Assembly: GCF_003752365.1 (NCBI RefSeq)
Contig: NZ_RJUO01000007.1
Location: 1-64,000 of the forward strand
Direction: 5' to 3'
Origin: Frondihabitans sp. PhB188
Lineage (GTDB): Bacteria > Actinomycetota > Actinomycetes > Actinomycetales > Microbacteriaceae
Length of the DNA: 64,000 bases
The translations under genes and the position numbers were made by a program. Positions 54,629 to 63,662 of this stretch are shown here, one piece after another. The notes under the pieces were generated by a model. That model searched no databases, was not told where the DNA came from, and saw nothing but the letters and a program-made list of their open reading frames with translations. The first letter of the stretch is position 1. Each line of letters starts with the position of its first letter.

Positions 54629-55376
54629 ACCGATTCGGGTTCTGGCGAACTCCACCGACATCATCCAGGCCCTCTCCGAGCGGGGCTCCCTGAGCCCCGC
54701 CGAACTGGCCGAGATCGTAGGCGTCCCTCGACCGACGGCGTATCGCCTGATCAGCGGGCTCAATTCGGTCGGACTTACCGAGACGGGCGCCGACTCCCGG
54801 GTCTCCCTCAACCTCCGCTGGCTCCACCTAGCGGATTCTGCACTCGCCGCCATGACGGAGTGGAACGCTTCGCGCGAGATCCTGGACGATCTGGTGGAGG
54901 CGACCGAGCAGACCGCGTTTCTCTCGGTCCCTCGCGAAAACGAAGCGGTCTGCATCGACTGGGCCCCCGGTCGCGGAATCGGCGTCTTGATTCTGAAGCC
55001 GGGCCGGACCCTGCCTTACTACGCGGGTGCTGCCGGTCGCACGATGCTCGCCTTCGGGCAGGAGTCCGAGGCGTACCTGGCAAAGGCTCCGTTTGCTCGG
55101 CTCACACCGAGCACGCTGGTGACGGCCGACGAGCTCCGCGTGGACATCGGTCGGACCCGAGTGCTCGGCTACGCATTCTCGGATGAGGACGCGACAGTGG
55201 GAATCGGGGCTCTCGGCATGCCGATCCGTTCGAGTGCCGGCCAGCTTCTCGGCTGCGTGTCCATCGGCGGACTCGCCGGCGACATGCACGCGCACCGTGA
55301 CGACTTCCTCGCGGCTCTCGGCGACGCCGCTCGTCGCCTTGCCGAGCATGCGACGACACAGGGGCGCCGGGCCTGA
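54615..55376 (+). CDS. IclR-family transcriptional regulator (second)
   Basis: A 253-residue IclR regulator with helix-turn-helix ALSERGSLSPAELAEIVGVP, RPTAYRLISGLNSVG, and effector domain ENEAVCIDWAPGRGIGV, RTLPYYAGAAGRTMLAFG, TVGIGALGMPIRSSAGQLLG. The start is TTG 54615 with GGAAGGGG 6 bases upstream, overlapping the first IclR gene by 14 bases. A GC-rich hairpin whose loop contains the stop codon terminates the transcript. Two regulators in one operon suggest hetero-oligomers or two effectors. Confidence 0.88.
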   Translation: MPPRKPIRVLANSTDIIQALSERGSLSPAELAEIVGVPRPTAYRLISGLNSVGLTETGADSRVSLNLRWLHLADSALAAMTEWNASREILDDLVEATEQTAFLSVPRENEAVCIDWAPGRGIGVLILKPGRTLPYYAGAAGRTMLAFGQESEAYLAKAPFARLTPSTLVTADELRVDIGRTRVLGYAFSDEDATVGIGALGMPIRSSAGQLLGCVSIGGLAGDMHAHRDDFLAALGDAARRLAEHATTQGRRA

Positions 55377-55391
55377 TCGGCCCGGCGCCCC
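55361..55391 (+). terminator. Terminator overlapping the second IclR stop codon
   Basis: 13-bp perfect stem GGGGCGCCGGGCC / GGCCCGGCGCCCC with a TGATC loop; the TGA stop of the IclR gene is in the loop. Confidence 0.85.
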
Positions 55392-55451
55392 TTCGCCCCT
55401 CCGCCCCGCCCGGAGGCGTGTTCACTGGCAGGCAGGCTTACGCGTCGCGCG

Positions 55452-56927
55452 TCACCAGTCGACGGCGATGTACTGGCTCTCCATGTACTCCAGCATCCCC
55501 TCGGCGCCGCCCTCGCGGCCGATGCCGGACTGCTTCATTCCGCCGAAGGGCGCCGCAGGATCGGAGACAAGACCCCGGTTGAGACCGACCATGCCCGACT
55601 CCAGCTTCTCGCTGACGCGGAGCCCGCGCCCGACGTCCTGCGTGTAAAGGTAGGACACCAACCCGTACTGCGTCGCGTTGGCGAGGCGGATCGCCTCTTC
55701 CTCCGTCTCGAAGGTGACGATCGGCGCAACCGGGCCGAAGATCTCCTCCTCGAGGATGAGCGCGTCGTTCGGCACGTCGACCAGGACCGTCGCCGGGTAG
55801 AAGTAGCCGTCACCGTCGGGCGCTGTGCCCCCGGTCAGGACGCGTGCCCCCTGAGCCGTAGCGCCGTCGACCAGGCCTGCGATGTCGTCGCGGGCCTTCG
55901 CGTTGACCATCGGGCCGAGCTGGACCGACGAGTCGTGACCCGAGCCGATGGTGAGCTTGCCCATCTCCTCCGTCAGGCGCTCTGAGAAGCGCTCGGCGAT
56001 CCCGGACTGGACGTAGAACCGGTTGGCCGCAGTGCAGGCCTCGCCGCCGTTGCGCATCTTGGCGATCATGGCGCCGCTGATGGCGGACTCCAGGTCGGCG
56101 TCGTCGAAAACGAGGAACGGGGCGTTGCCGCCGAGCTCCATCGACGAGTTGACGACGTTGTCGGCCGCCAGGCGCATGAGCGTGACGCCGACCTCGGTCG
56201 ATCCGGTGAACGACAGTTTGCGGACGCGCGGGTCGTGGACCATCTCCTCGACCACGGGCCCGCTGCGGCGACTCGTCACTACGTTCAGGACACCGGCGGG
56301 CAGGCCCGACTCCTCGAAGATCGCGGCGATCGCCAGCGCGGTCAGCGGGGTATCGCTCGCCGGCTTCAGGATCGCCGTGCACCCGGCAGCCAGGGCAGGA
56401 CCGATCTTGCGCGTTGCCATGGCCGCGGGGAAGTTCCACGGGGTGACGAGGACGGCGATGCCGATCGGGTGGTGCGTGACGAGGATCCGGTTCGCGCCCG
56501 AGGGGGCGGTCTGGAATGCTCCCGGGATCCTGACGGCCTCTTCGGCGTACCAGCGGAGGAACTCTGCCGCGTAGAGCACCTCGCCTCTCGCGTCCGCGAA
56601 GATCTTCCCGTTCTCCGCGACGATCAGCGAGGCGAGGTCGTCGGCGCGCTCGATCATCAGGTTGAACGCACTGAGCAGGATCGAGGATCGCTTGCGAGGT
56701 GCCGTCGCCGCCCAGTCCGCGGCTGCGTCGGCCGCCGCGTTCACGGCTGCTTTCGCGTCGTCGACGGTGCCGTTCGCGACACTGGTGAGAATTGAGCCGT
56801 CCGCCGGGTCGATGACGTCGAAGCGGCCGCCGTCCATCGCGTCCCTCGTGATCCCGCCGATGATGAGCCCGGTCGGGACCGCGTCGATGATCGCGGAGAT
56901 GCTCTTGGTTGTATCCGTGATGGTCAT
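55452..56927 (-). CDS. Succinate-semialdehyde dehydrogenase-type aldehyde dehydrogenase
   Basis: A 491-residue NAD(P)-dependent aldehyde dehydrogenase. Features: TPWNFPAAMATRKIGPALAA, KPASDTPLTA, NAD-site FTGSTEVGVTLMR, catalytic Glu in SMELGGNAPFLVF and catalytic Cys in NGGEACTAANRFYV. These are GabD-type, not the CoA-acylating IolA/MmsA type that normally handles malonate semialdehyde. AGGAGG lies before ATG 56927, overlapping the iolD stop. Within the inositol operon it probably oxidises a semialdehyde end product. Confidence 0.92.
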   Translation of the reverse strand: MTITDTTKSISAIIDAVPTGLIIGGITRDAMDGGRFDVIDPADGSILTSVANGTVDDAKAAVNAAADAAADWAATAPRKRSSILLSAFNLMIERADDLASLIVAENGKIFADARGEVLYAAEFLRWYAEEAVRIPGAFQTAPSGANRILVTHHPIGIAVLVTPWNFPAAMATRKIGPALAAGCTAILKPASDTPLTALAIAAIFEESGLPAGVLNVVTSRRSGPVVEEMVHDPRVRKLSFTGSTEVGVTLMRLAADNVVNSSMELGGNAPFLVFDDADLESAISGAMIAKMRNGGEACTAANRFYVQSGIAERFSERLTEEMGKLTIGSGHDSSVQLGPMVNAKARDDIAGLVDGATAQGARVLTGGTAPDGDGYFYPATVLVDVPNDALILEEEIFGPVAPIVTFETEEEAIRLANATQYGLVSYLYTQDVGRGLRVSEKLESGMVGLNRGLVSDPAAPFGGMKQSGIGREGGAEGMLEYMESQYIAVDW

Positions 56928-56936
56928 GTCGTCCTC

Positions 56937-58817
56937 CTAGAGGTAGAGCTTCTGAGCGGCTTTGTTGGTCTCGTAGACCTCGCGGGCCTGCTGGCTCGAC
57001 GGGAGGGTCGAGACCTCGGCCACGGGGACGTCCCACCAGGCGCCGGATCCGCCGAAGCGACCCTGTGCATCCACCTGGACGTAGACGACGCTGGTGCCGT
57101 CGTAGGCCTTCGCGTCGTCGAGGGTGGTGCGGAGACCTGCCGCGGTGGAGGCCGAGAAGACCTCGGCGCCGTAGCTCTTGGCGTTGGCGACGAAGTCGAC
57201 CTCAAGGCGGGCTCCGTCGTGGCGGAGGGCCTCACCGCGCTCGTTGAAGCGGGTGCCGAAGGTCTGCGATCCGAGGGTCTCGGACAGAGCGGCGATCGAG
57301 CCGAAGCCGTAGTTGTCGACGATGACCACGGTCATGTGGAGGTGCTCCTGCACGGCCGTCATGATCTCCTGCGCCATCATCAGGTACGAACCGTCGCCCA
57401 CCAGGACGAAGACGCGCCGGTCGGGGGCAGCGATCTGTGCGCCGACACCGCCGGCGACCTCGTAGCCCATGCACGAGTTGCCGTACTCCATGTCGTAGCC
57501 CTTCGGGGTGCCGGGCCTCCAGAGGCGGTGCAGGTCGCCGGGCATCGATCCGGCTGCGGCCACGACCACGTCCTCCTTGGCGGCGGCGGCATTGACGAGC
57601 CCGATCATTTCGGCCTGCGAGAGAGTCGGACCGTCGACGACTTTGATGATGCGGTCGATCTCGTCGCGCCATTCGGCGACGGCGGCTTCGGTGGACTTCC
57701 GCTCGGCTGCGGGTACGGCGTAGTCGCCGAGCAGCTCGAGGAGCTCGGTGAGCGTCTCGCGGGCGTCGCCGACGAGCGGGATCGCGGACTCTTTGAGCGC
57801 GTCGATCTCGGCGACGTTGATGTTGACGAATTTGACGTCGGGGTTCTTGAACATGGTGTTCGAGGCCGTCGTGAAGTCGGTGTAGCGGGTTCCGATCCCG
57901 ATGACGACGTCGGCCTCGTTCGCACGCGTGTTGGCGTAGGCGGAACCGGACGAGCCGAGTGCGCCGAGCGCCAGGCTGTGCCCGTGGGGCATGCTCGCCT
58001 TGCCCGCCTGGGTCACCCCGACGCCGATTCCGGTCTTCTGTGCGAAGGCCACCAAGGCGTTTGTCGCCTCGGAGTAGACGACTCCGCCACCCGCGATGAT
58101 GACCGGCTTGGACGCCGCTTTGATCACGTCGACGGCGCGCTGGAGCGCCGCCGTGTCGGCGCGGTTGCGGGCGACGTGCCAAACGCGTTTCGCGAAGAGC
58201 GACTCCGGGAAGTCGTAGGCCTCGGCCTGGACGTCCTGCGGAAGAGCGATCGTGACCGCACCGGTGTCGGCCGGGCTGGTCAGGACGCGCATGGCCTCGA
58301 GCAGTGCCGGCGCCAAAGCTTCCGGGCGGTTGATCCGGTCGAAGTAACGGGAGACGGCCCGGAACGAGTCGTTGGCCGTGACGTCCATCGCGTAGGGGTG
58401 CTCCTGCTGCTGCAGGACCGCGCCGGTCGAGCGCGTTGCGAAGGCGTCGCTCGGGAACAGCAGCACGGGGATGTGGTTGACCGTGGCGGTCCCGGCGCCG
58501 GTCACCATGTTCGTGGCACCCGGTCCGATGGACGTCGACACCGCGAGGGCGCCGAGACGGTTCTTCATCTTCGCGTAACCGGTCGCGATGTGGACCATGC
58601 CCTGCTCGTTGCGGCCCTGGAAATACCGGAACTCGTCCTGATACTGCAGGAGAGCCTGCCCGAGCCCGGCCACGTTGCCGTGGCCGAAGATGCCGAACGC
58701 TCCGCCGAAGAAGAGCTCCTCGGCGCCATCGCGCTCGACGTACTGGACCTTCAAGAATTCGACGATCGCTTGGCCGACGGTCAGTCGGCGAGTGGGAACC
58801 GTGGTGTCGTGCGCCAT
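56937..58817 (-). CDS. iolD: 3D-(3,5/4)-trihydroxycyclohexane-1,2-dione hydrolase
   Basis: A 626-residue thiamin-diphosphate enzyme of the acetolactate-synthase fold. It hydrolyses the inositol ring diketone to 5-deoxy-glucuronate. Visible are VEFLKVQYVERDGAEELFFG at the start, STSIGPGATNMVTGAG, and the GDG-type ThDP motif LVGDGSYLMMAQEIMTA with IVDNYGFGSI. ATG 58817 has AGGAAG upstream; a longer open frame overlapping iolB is not coding. Next downstream is the aldehyde dehydrogenase, 9 bases away. Confidence 0.95.
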   Translation of the reverse strand: MAHDTTVPTRRLTVGQAIVEFLKVQYVERDGAEELFFGGAFGIFGHGNVAGLGQALLQYQDEFRYFQGRNEQGMVHIATGYAKMKNRLGALAVSTSIGPGATNMVTGAGTATVNHIPVLLFPSDAFATRSTGAVLQQQEHPYAMDVTANDSFRAVSRYFDRINRPEALAPALLEAMRVLTSPADTGAVTIALPQDVQAEAYDFPESLFAKRVWHVARNRADTAALQRAVDVIKAASKPVIIAGGGVVYSEATNALVAFAQKTGIGVGVTQAGKASMPHGHSLALGALGSSGSAYANTRANEADVVIGIGTRYTDFTTASNTMFKNPDVKFVNINVAEIDALKESAIPLVGDARETLTELLELLGDYAVPAAERKSTEAAVAEWRDEIDRIIKVVDGPTLSQAEMIGLVNAAAAKEDVVVAAAGSMPGDLHRLWRPGTPKGYDMEYGNSCMGYEVAGGVGAQIAAPDRRVFVLVGDGSYLMMAQEIMTAVQEHLHMTVVIVDNYGFGSIAALSETLGSQTFGTRFNERGEALRHDGARLEVDFVANAKSYGAEVFSASTAAGLRTTLDDAKAYDGTSVVYVQVDAQGRFGGSGAWWDVPVAEVSTLPSSQQAREVYETNKAAQKLYL

Positions 58818-58861
58818 TGCAGCTTCCTGTTCTGAGTGTTCTGAGGTGTCGGAGAGACCGG

Positions 58862-59707
58862 TTAGGCGGTCGGGTACTGGGGAACGAAGGGGACACGGTC
58901 GTCGACGGCCAGGTCGTCCCACTTGGCCTGGGCGCCGGCGAAGACGGGATCCTGCCGTGCCTGGAGCGTTCGGGCGGGAGCGGGACCGGCGAGGACATTC
59001 AGGTAGTAGAGGTCTTGATCGTGCGCCGCGACCGTCGTGTGATAACCCCACGGCAGCAGGCAGATGTCGCCGTCGCGTACCGGGACGTCGAGTTCGAACG
59101 ACCGCTCCGGACTGTAGACACGCTGGAGGGCCCAGCCGTTCTCGGAGTCGCGCAGTCGGTAGTAGTAGATCTCTTCCAACTGGGCCTCGCCGTCTTCGTC
59201 GTGCTCGTGCTTGTGAGGGGGGTAGCTCGACCAGTTTCCGCCCGGGGTGTACACCTCGACGACGTGCAGGCGGTCGGCCGGGAAGTCCGGAGACATAGGA
59301 GTTGCGACCTGGCGGGTTGCCGTCCCGGCGCCACGAGCCTGCAGGGGCAGGTCGGCCGGAGTGACCAGCACCACGTCGTGCTTTTCGGTGGCGGGCGAGG
59401 TAGCGATCGCCAGTTCGGCGCCGTCTGTGGCGTTGATCGTGACGGTCGAGCCCAGCGGTACGTAGAGGGTGTGACCAAGGCCGTCGAAGACCGTCGAACG
59501 GCCGCCGAACTCGTAGGTGGTGCCGTCGACGTCCGCCGTGAAGTCGCCGGAGAGGTTGACGAGTGCGCGCTCGACGCCGTCCGAATCGAGAACGAGCTTC
59601 TCGCCGCGCTCGAAGACTCTGACCTCGAAGGTGATGAACTCCCATCCTGCGATCTCGGGGGTGATGACACCCCAGTCGTTCTTCTTCAGAACCTGCGGAT
59701 CGGTCAT
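58862..59707 (-). CDS. iolB: 5-deoxy-glucuronate isomerase
   Basis: A 281-residue IolB: N-terminal cupin TPEIAGWEFITFEVRVF, then the metal-binding C-terminal cupin SSYPPHKHEHDEDGEAQLEE with IYYYRL, DICLLPWGYHTTVAAHDQDL YYLNVLAGP. It isomerises 5-deoxy-glucuronate to 2-deoxy-5-keto-gluconate, next after IolD. AAAGGAACG precedes ATG 59707. Followed by iolD 44 bases downstream. Confidence 0.95.
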   Translation of the reverse strand: MTDPQVLKKNDWGVITPEIAGWEFITFEVRVFERGEKLVLDSDGVERALVNLSGDFTADVDGTTYEFGGRSTVFDGLGHTLYVPLGSTVTINATDGAELAIATSPATEKHDVVLVTPADLPLQARGAGTATRQVATPMSPDFPADRLHVVEVYTPGGNWSSYPPHKHEHDEDGEAQLEEIYYYRLRDSENGWALQRVYSPERSFELDVPVRDGDICLLPWGYHTTVAAHDQDLYYLNVLAGPAPARTLQARQDPVFAGAQAKWDDLAVDDRVPFVPQYPTA

Positions 59708-59788
59708 GGCGTTCCTTTCTTTGGCGGCGCCTTCGCTGGTGCCTCATTCACTGTATCGCGTTTTATCATTTACTGGACGAATGGTCCG
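59708..59788. promoter_or_regulatory. Spacer before iolB, possible internal promoter
   Basis: 81 AT-richer bases (CATTCACTGTATCGCGTTTT) between the isomerase gene and iolB, the only sizeable spacer in the iol run. It may carry a promoter for iolB-iolD-aldehyde dehydrogenase. Confidence 0.45.
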
Positions 59789-60655
59789 TTATTCAAGAAG
59801 ACTGTCGGCGCGATCGAAGCACGCGAAGGTCGTGTCGCGAGCACGAGCCAAACCGTCTCGGAGACCGAGGGCACGGAATTCCGTCGAGAGCATCTCGATA
59901 CCCCACGGACCGGCCCATCCCAGTCGACGGAGCGAGTCAATAAATCCAGGCACGTCGAACGCCCCCTCGCCCGGGAACCGTCGACGGTCGCGAGTGTCTT
60001 CGAAGAGCGTCCCCACGACCTCGGCATCGGCGTCGTTGAGCTCGACGCCGACGATCATCGAAGGAGTGAGCGCCGCCTCGAACTCCGCAAGCGCCGTCCC
60101 GGCGCGAAACACGTGCCAGTAGTCGACGAAGAGCCCTGCCGCCTCGTGATCGACCAGCCTCATCAGGTCGGCTCCCTGTGGGAGGGTGGCGATCCTGCCG
60201 AACGGAAGCGGCTCGACGCCGACGCACGCGCCGATCGATGCGGCCTCGTCCGCGAGACGGCGCAGTGGTTCGACGAAGATCCCGAGGTCTTCGGCCGGCT
60301 CGCCGAATGCCGTCCCGACCTTGATCGAGGGCGAGCGCAGCGCGCGACCCGCCTCGACCAGGAGGTCCCAGGTCGGCTTCCACGACGACTCGGCGGGGTC
60401 GAGCCACCAGTCAGAGACCAACTCGACCTCGATACGGTCGAGGCCGAGGCGATCCGCTTCGTCACGGATCGCCTGAAAACCGATCGTCTCGCGGAACACC
60501 TCGAGATCGCCCTGCGAAAAACCCAACCCCACGTAACCCGCTTCCGCGACGGCTCGAAGCCGCTCGAAGACGGGATACGGACTGACCTCCGGTACTTTCA
60601 TCGGGGCGATGCCCGCGGTCGTCCAGCAGGTCGCTATGAGATCCCGGGCGGCCAT
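59789..60655 (-). CDS. Sugar phosphate isomerase/epimerase (IolI/IolH-like TIM barrel)
   Basis: A 288-residue xylose-isomerase-like TIM-barrel protein (AP endonuclease 2 fold). Metal ligands are suggested by VELVSDWW, VGVEPLPFG (Glu), FVDYWHVFRAG (Asp, His) and GIEMLSTE (Glu). IolI and IolH relatives interconvert inososes or related keto-inositols. ATG 60655 overlaps the iolG stop by one base (TGATG), so they are coupled. Confidence 0.85.
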   Translation of the reverse strand: MAARDLIATCWTTAGIAPMKVPEVSPYPVFERLRAVAEAGYVGLGFSQGDLEVFRETIGFQAIRDEADRLGLDRIEVELVSDWWLDPAESSWKPTWDLLVEAGRALRSPSIKVGTAFGEPAEDLGIFVEPLRRLADEAASIGACVGVEPLPFGRIATLPQGADLMRLVDHEAAGLFVDYWHVFRAGTALAEFEAALTPSMIVGVELNDADAEVVGTLFEDTRDRRRFPGEGAFDVPGFIDSLRRLGWAGPWGIEMLSTEFRALGLRDGLARARDTTFACFDRADSLLE

Positions 60656-61662
60656 CAGGCCAGCTCGACCGCGACGGTGGCGCCCGATTTCGCGGACTCG
60701 GTCGCGGCGTCGGCGAGGATCAAGGCTGCTCGGCCGTCGTCGAAGCTGGGGCTGCGGAACGGCTCGCCTGCCACGCCGCGGAGGAACTCGGCGATCTCCA
60801 GACGGTATGCGTCCGCATAGCGCTCCAGGAAGAAATTCTGATAGGGAGCGAGCCCCTCGACCGACTCGGCGTTGAACGAACGCACGCTGGTCGGAGCGAT
60901 GTTGCCGGCCTGGAGCATGCCCTTCGAGCCGAAGACCTCGATTCGCTGGTCGTAGCCGAACGAAGAGTGACGCGAGTTGAGAATCGTGATCGTTTCCCCC
61001 TTAGACCCGCGCAGGATCACAGCGACACCGTCGTAGTCGCCCGCAGCCTCGATGTCGCGGCTGAAGGTGTTCGTGCCCCGGGCCGTGACCTCGACGATCT
61101 CCGGGATGAAGAAGCGAGCGATGTCGAAGTCGTGGATGGTCATGTCGCGGAAGATCCCGCCCGATACGGCGACGTAGGCGGCCGGCGGCTCGGCGGGGTC
61201 GCGACTCGTGATCGCAAGTTGCTCGATCGAGCCGATCTCGCCGGAATCGACCCGACGCTTGACCTCGTCGAAATGTGGATCGAAACGTCGGTTGAACCCC
61301 AGCACGATCGGTACCGGCGAGGCTGCGGCCTTGGCCCGCAGAGCGTCGACGCGGGCGATGTCGAGGTCGATCGGCTTCTCGCAGAGAGCGGGGATGCCTG
61401 CGTCGATGGCCGCCTCGATGAGCGCCACGTGCGTCGGGGTCGGCGACGCGATGATGACGGCGTCGACCTCGCCGGAGGCAAACACCTCGGCCGGATCGGT
61501 CGTCACCTTGCCACCGAACTCGGCCGCGGTAGCTTCCGCTCCCGCGATGAACGGGTCGGCGATCCACTCAAGGGTGGCGTTGTCGAGTGCGTTGATGCTC
61601 ATCGCGTGCACTCGGCCGATGCGGCCGGTGCCGATGAGCCCCATACGGAACTTCTGGGTCAT
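60655..61662 (-). CDS. iolG: myo-Inositol 2-dehydrogenase
   Basis: A 335-residue Gfo/Idh/MocA oxidoreductase of IolG type: Rossmann GLIGTGRIGRVHAMSI, catalytic Lys in CEKPIDLDI, GFNRRFDPHFDEVKRRVDSG, and the active-site FRDMTIHDFDIARFF (Asp and His). It oxidises myo-inositol (or a stereoisomer) to the inosose with NAD. AGGAAG lies before ATG 61662. The next gene is coupled by TGATG. Confidence 0.94.
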   Translation of the reverse strand: MTQKFRMGLIGTGRIGRVHAMSINALDNATLEWIADPFIAGAEATAAEFGGKVTTDPAEVFASGEVDAVIIASPTPTHVALIEAAIDAGIPALCEKPIDLDIARVDALRAKAAASPVPIVLGFNRRFDPHFDEVKRRVDSGEIGSIEQLAITSRDPAEPPAAYVAVSGGIFRDMTIHDFDIARFFIPEIVEVTARGTNTFSRDIEAAGDYDGVAVILRGSKGETITILNSRHSSFGYDQRIEVFGSKGMLQAGNIAPTSVRSFNAESVEGLAPYQNFFLERYADAYRLEIAEFLRGVAGEPFRSPSFDDGRAALILADAATESAKSGATVAVELA

Positions 61663-61698
61663 TTGTCTCTTCCTTGAGCGGTGGTTCGTGGGGAGTAA

Positions 61699-62754
61699 CT
61701 AGGCCAGTGAAATGCGGGTGCCGGTTGCGAACGACTCGGCGGCCGCCTCGGCGATCCGTGTCGCGACGAGACCCGAGCGTGGGGTGGTGAGGCTCGGCGC
61801 CTCGCCACGCGCCATCCGGACGAGATGGGCGGCCTCGCTCCTGAAGGCCGGCTCGAAGCGGGCCTGATAGTCGGGATACGTCGACCGTGGTGCCTCGATC
61901 CCGGGCTCGGTCGAGACCACGGCGGTGCGGGGGTCGATGCCGGAGCTCAGGGTGCCGTCGCTTCCGAAGACCTCGAGGCGGCAGTCCTGGCCCGCACCGT
62001 TCTTCCGGGTGCCGACGACAGTCGCGATCGCCCCCGAGTCGAATTCCAAGACCGCCACGGCCGTGTCCGCATCGTTGTGTTCGGCGTACACCGGCTCGTC
62101 GATGACGGAGCCGAACGCGCTGACCGAGACGACGTTCTGACCCGTCGCCCAGGGGGTCGCGTCGAAGTCGTGGATCAGCAGGTCGAACCACACGCCGCGC
62201 GACTCCGGGATGTAGCTGAGCCGGAGCGGGGTGCGATCGTTGTCGACCGCGCGCGCGACGCGAACCGGACCGATCTCGCCCGACGCGATGCGGTCGCGGA
62301 GCGCCTGATACCCGGGATCATAGCGTCGGTGGAATGCCACCATCACCGGGGTTCCGGTCGCCTCGATCTTTGTCGATAGCTCCTCGAGGGCGGCGGAGGT
62401 GAGGCACAGCGGCTTCTCGATGAGCAGCGGCGTGCCCGCCTCGGCGACCTGGAGCGCCAGGGCTGCGTGCGTGTCGGTCGACGTCGCGACCACGATCCCG
62501 TGGAGAGTCGGCAGGACGTCGTCCAATGCGTCGAGCGTCGTCGACACGACGGCGTGGGCCTCGGCCGGAGCGTGTGCCCCCGCTATCTCGGCCGGCGCTC
62601 CCGGTGCGATCGACGCGAGGACCGTCTCGTGAGCCGTGGCCAGACGCCCCGCGTCCCGTCCGATCAGGACGACCTCGTCGACCTCCGGGTTCTGCGCGAG
62701 GTTCCGGGCGTGCATGACGCCGATCTTCCCGAGGCCGTAGACGCCGACCCTCAT
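61699..62754 (-). CDS. Gfo/Idh/MocA family oxidoreductase (second inositol-type dehydrogenase)
   Basis: A 351-residue member: GVYGLGKIGVMHARNLAQNP, catalytic Lys in IEKPLCLTSAAL, AFHRRYDPGYQALRDRIASG, and the WFDLLIHDFDATPW active site. It resembles IolG but is more divergent, fitting a dehydrogenase for another inositol isomer (for example scyllo- or D-chiro-) or a keto-inositol reductase. ATG 62754 overlaps the iolE stop (ATGA). Confidence 0.92.
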   Translation of the reverse strand: MRVGVYGLGKIGVMHARNLAQNPEVDEVVLIGRDAGRLATAHETVLASIAPGAPAEIAGAHAPAEAHAVVSTTLDALDDVLPTLHGIVVATSTDTHAALALQVAEAGTPLLIEKPLCLTSAALEELSTKIEATGTPVMVAFHRRYDPGYQALRDRIASGEIGPVRVARAVDNDRTPLRLSYIPESRGVWFDLLIHDFDATPWATGQNVVSVSAFGSVIDEPVYAEHNDADTAVAVLEFDSGAIATVVGTRKNGAGQDCRLEVFGSDGTLSSGIDPRTAVVSTEPGIEAPRSTYPDYQARFEPAFRSEAAHLVRMARGEAPSLTTPRSGLVATRIAEAAAESFATGTRISLA

Positions 62755-63662
62755 ACCGTCGCCTCGCCGTCCGCCGACAGATCGTCCAGGATGCCACGGA
62801 GGTAGGTGACGCTGGCGCGGGCGTCCTCAATCGGACCCCTGCCCGCGGCGGGTTCGGTCAGCACGACCTTGTCCTGTTCGAGCACGAACCACCCGGTGTA
62901 CCCGACGCCGAGGAGACTCGCGACGATGGAGCGGATGTCAACGTCGCCCTGTCCGAGCGGGCGGTACAGCTCGTCGTCGACGATGGAGTCGAAGTAGCTC
63001 TTCTCGCCCCGCTTGACGCGCAGCATTCCCTCGGTCGACACGTCTTTGAGGTGAGTTACCGCGATCCGGTCGGCGTGCTCCGCCGCGAAGGCGACGGGGT
63101 CGACGCCGCCGATCATAAGGTGGCCGGTATCGAAGCAGAACGAGAACGTCGAGTGGTCGAGCACCTGCTGCACGTCTTCGGCCGTCTCCACGATCGTGCC
63201 GACGTGCGGGTGCAGAGCCGACGTGATCCCCTGCGCCGAGGCGACATCGCGAATGCGTTCAAGGTTGCCGAACAGGATCGACCACTCGGCGTCGGTGAGC
63301 GGTTCGCGGGTCTGATCGTAGCCGTCGATGCCCGTGATGGCTGCAACGATGAGCACCTCGGCGCCTGCTGCGGCGTAATCGGCCAGCTCGCGCTCGATGC
63401 GGGGCAGCGGGTCGACGTCGGCGCGGTGCAGGATTACGGGGACGAATGTGCCGACGGCCGTCATGCCGTATTCGCGCAGCTTCGCAGCCTTGTCGGTGGG
63501 CGCCTCCGGAAGGAAGCCGTCCGGACCCATCTCGGTTGCGGTGAAGCCGAGGCTCTTCATCTCGGTCAGGACGCGATCCGGCGTGAACTGGAAGCCCCAC
63601 TCGGCGACCTCGCTGATTCCCCAGGAGATGGGCGCGGTGGCGATCATGGCGGTCGTCGTCAT
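62751..63662 (-). CDS. iolE: Inosose dehydratase
   Basis: A 303-residue IolE: TAPISWGISEVAEWGFQFTP, GFTATEMGPDGFLPEAP, metal-binding ALHPHVGTIVET, SFCFDTGHLMIGG and HLKDVSTEGM, and a closing GWFVLEQDKV. It removes water from 2-keto-myo-inositol to give the trihydroxycyclohexane-dione for IolD. AGAAGGACAG precedes ATG 63662, and the previous gene's stop overlaps it (ATGA). Confidence 0.94.
   Translation of the reverse strand: MTTTAMIATAPISWGISEVAEWGFQFTPDRVLTEMKSLGFTATEMGPDGFLPEAPTDKAAKLREYGMTAVGTFVPVILHRADVDPLPRIERELADYAAAGAEVLIVAAITGIDGYDQTREPLTDAEWSILFGNLERIRDVASAQGITSALHPHVGTIVETAEDVQQVLDHSTFSFCFDTGHLMIGGVDPVAFAAEHADRIAVTHLKDVSTEGMLRVKRGEKSYFDSIVDDELYRPLGQGDVDIRSIVASLLGVGYTGWFVLEQDKVVLTEPAAGRGPIEDARASVTYLRGILDDLSADGEATV

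Noticed and set aside
55810-58998. Long alternative minus-strand frames (408 and 588 codons) inside the aldehyde dehydrogenase and iolD genes
   Set aside because: Arg/Pro-rich shadow frames of high-GC genes with no motifs.
58818-59747. Extension of the iolD frame upstream over iolB
   Set aside because: iolB is clearly coding in another frame and the iolD start at 58817 has a ribosome site and matches family length.
53700-59780. TTCACTG shared by the transketolase/IclR spacer and the iolB spacer as a common operator
   Set aside because: Seven bases is too short and the surrounding sequence does not align.
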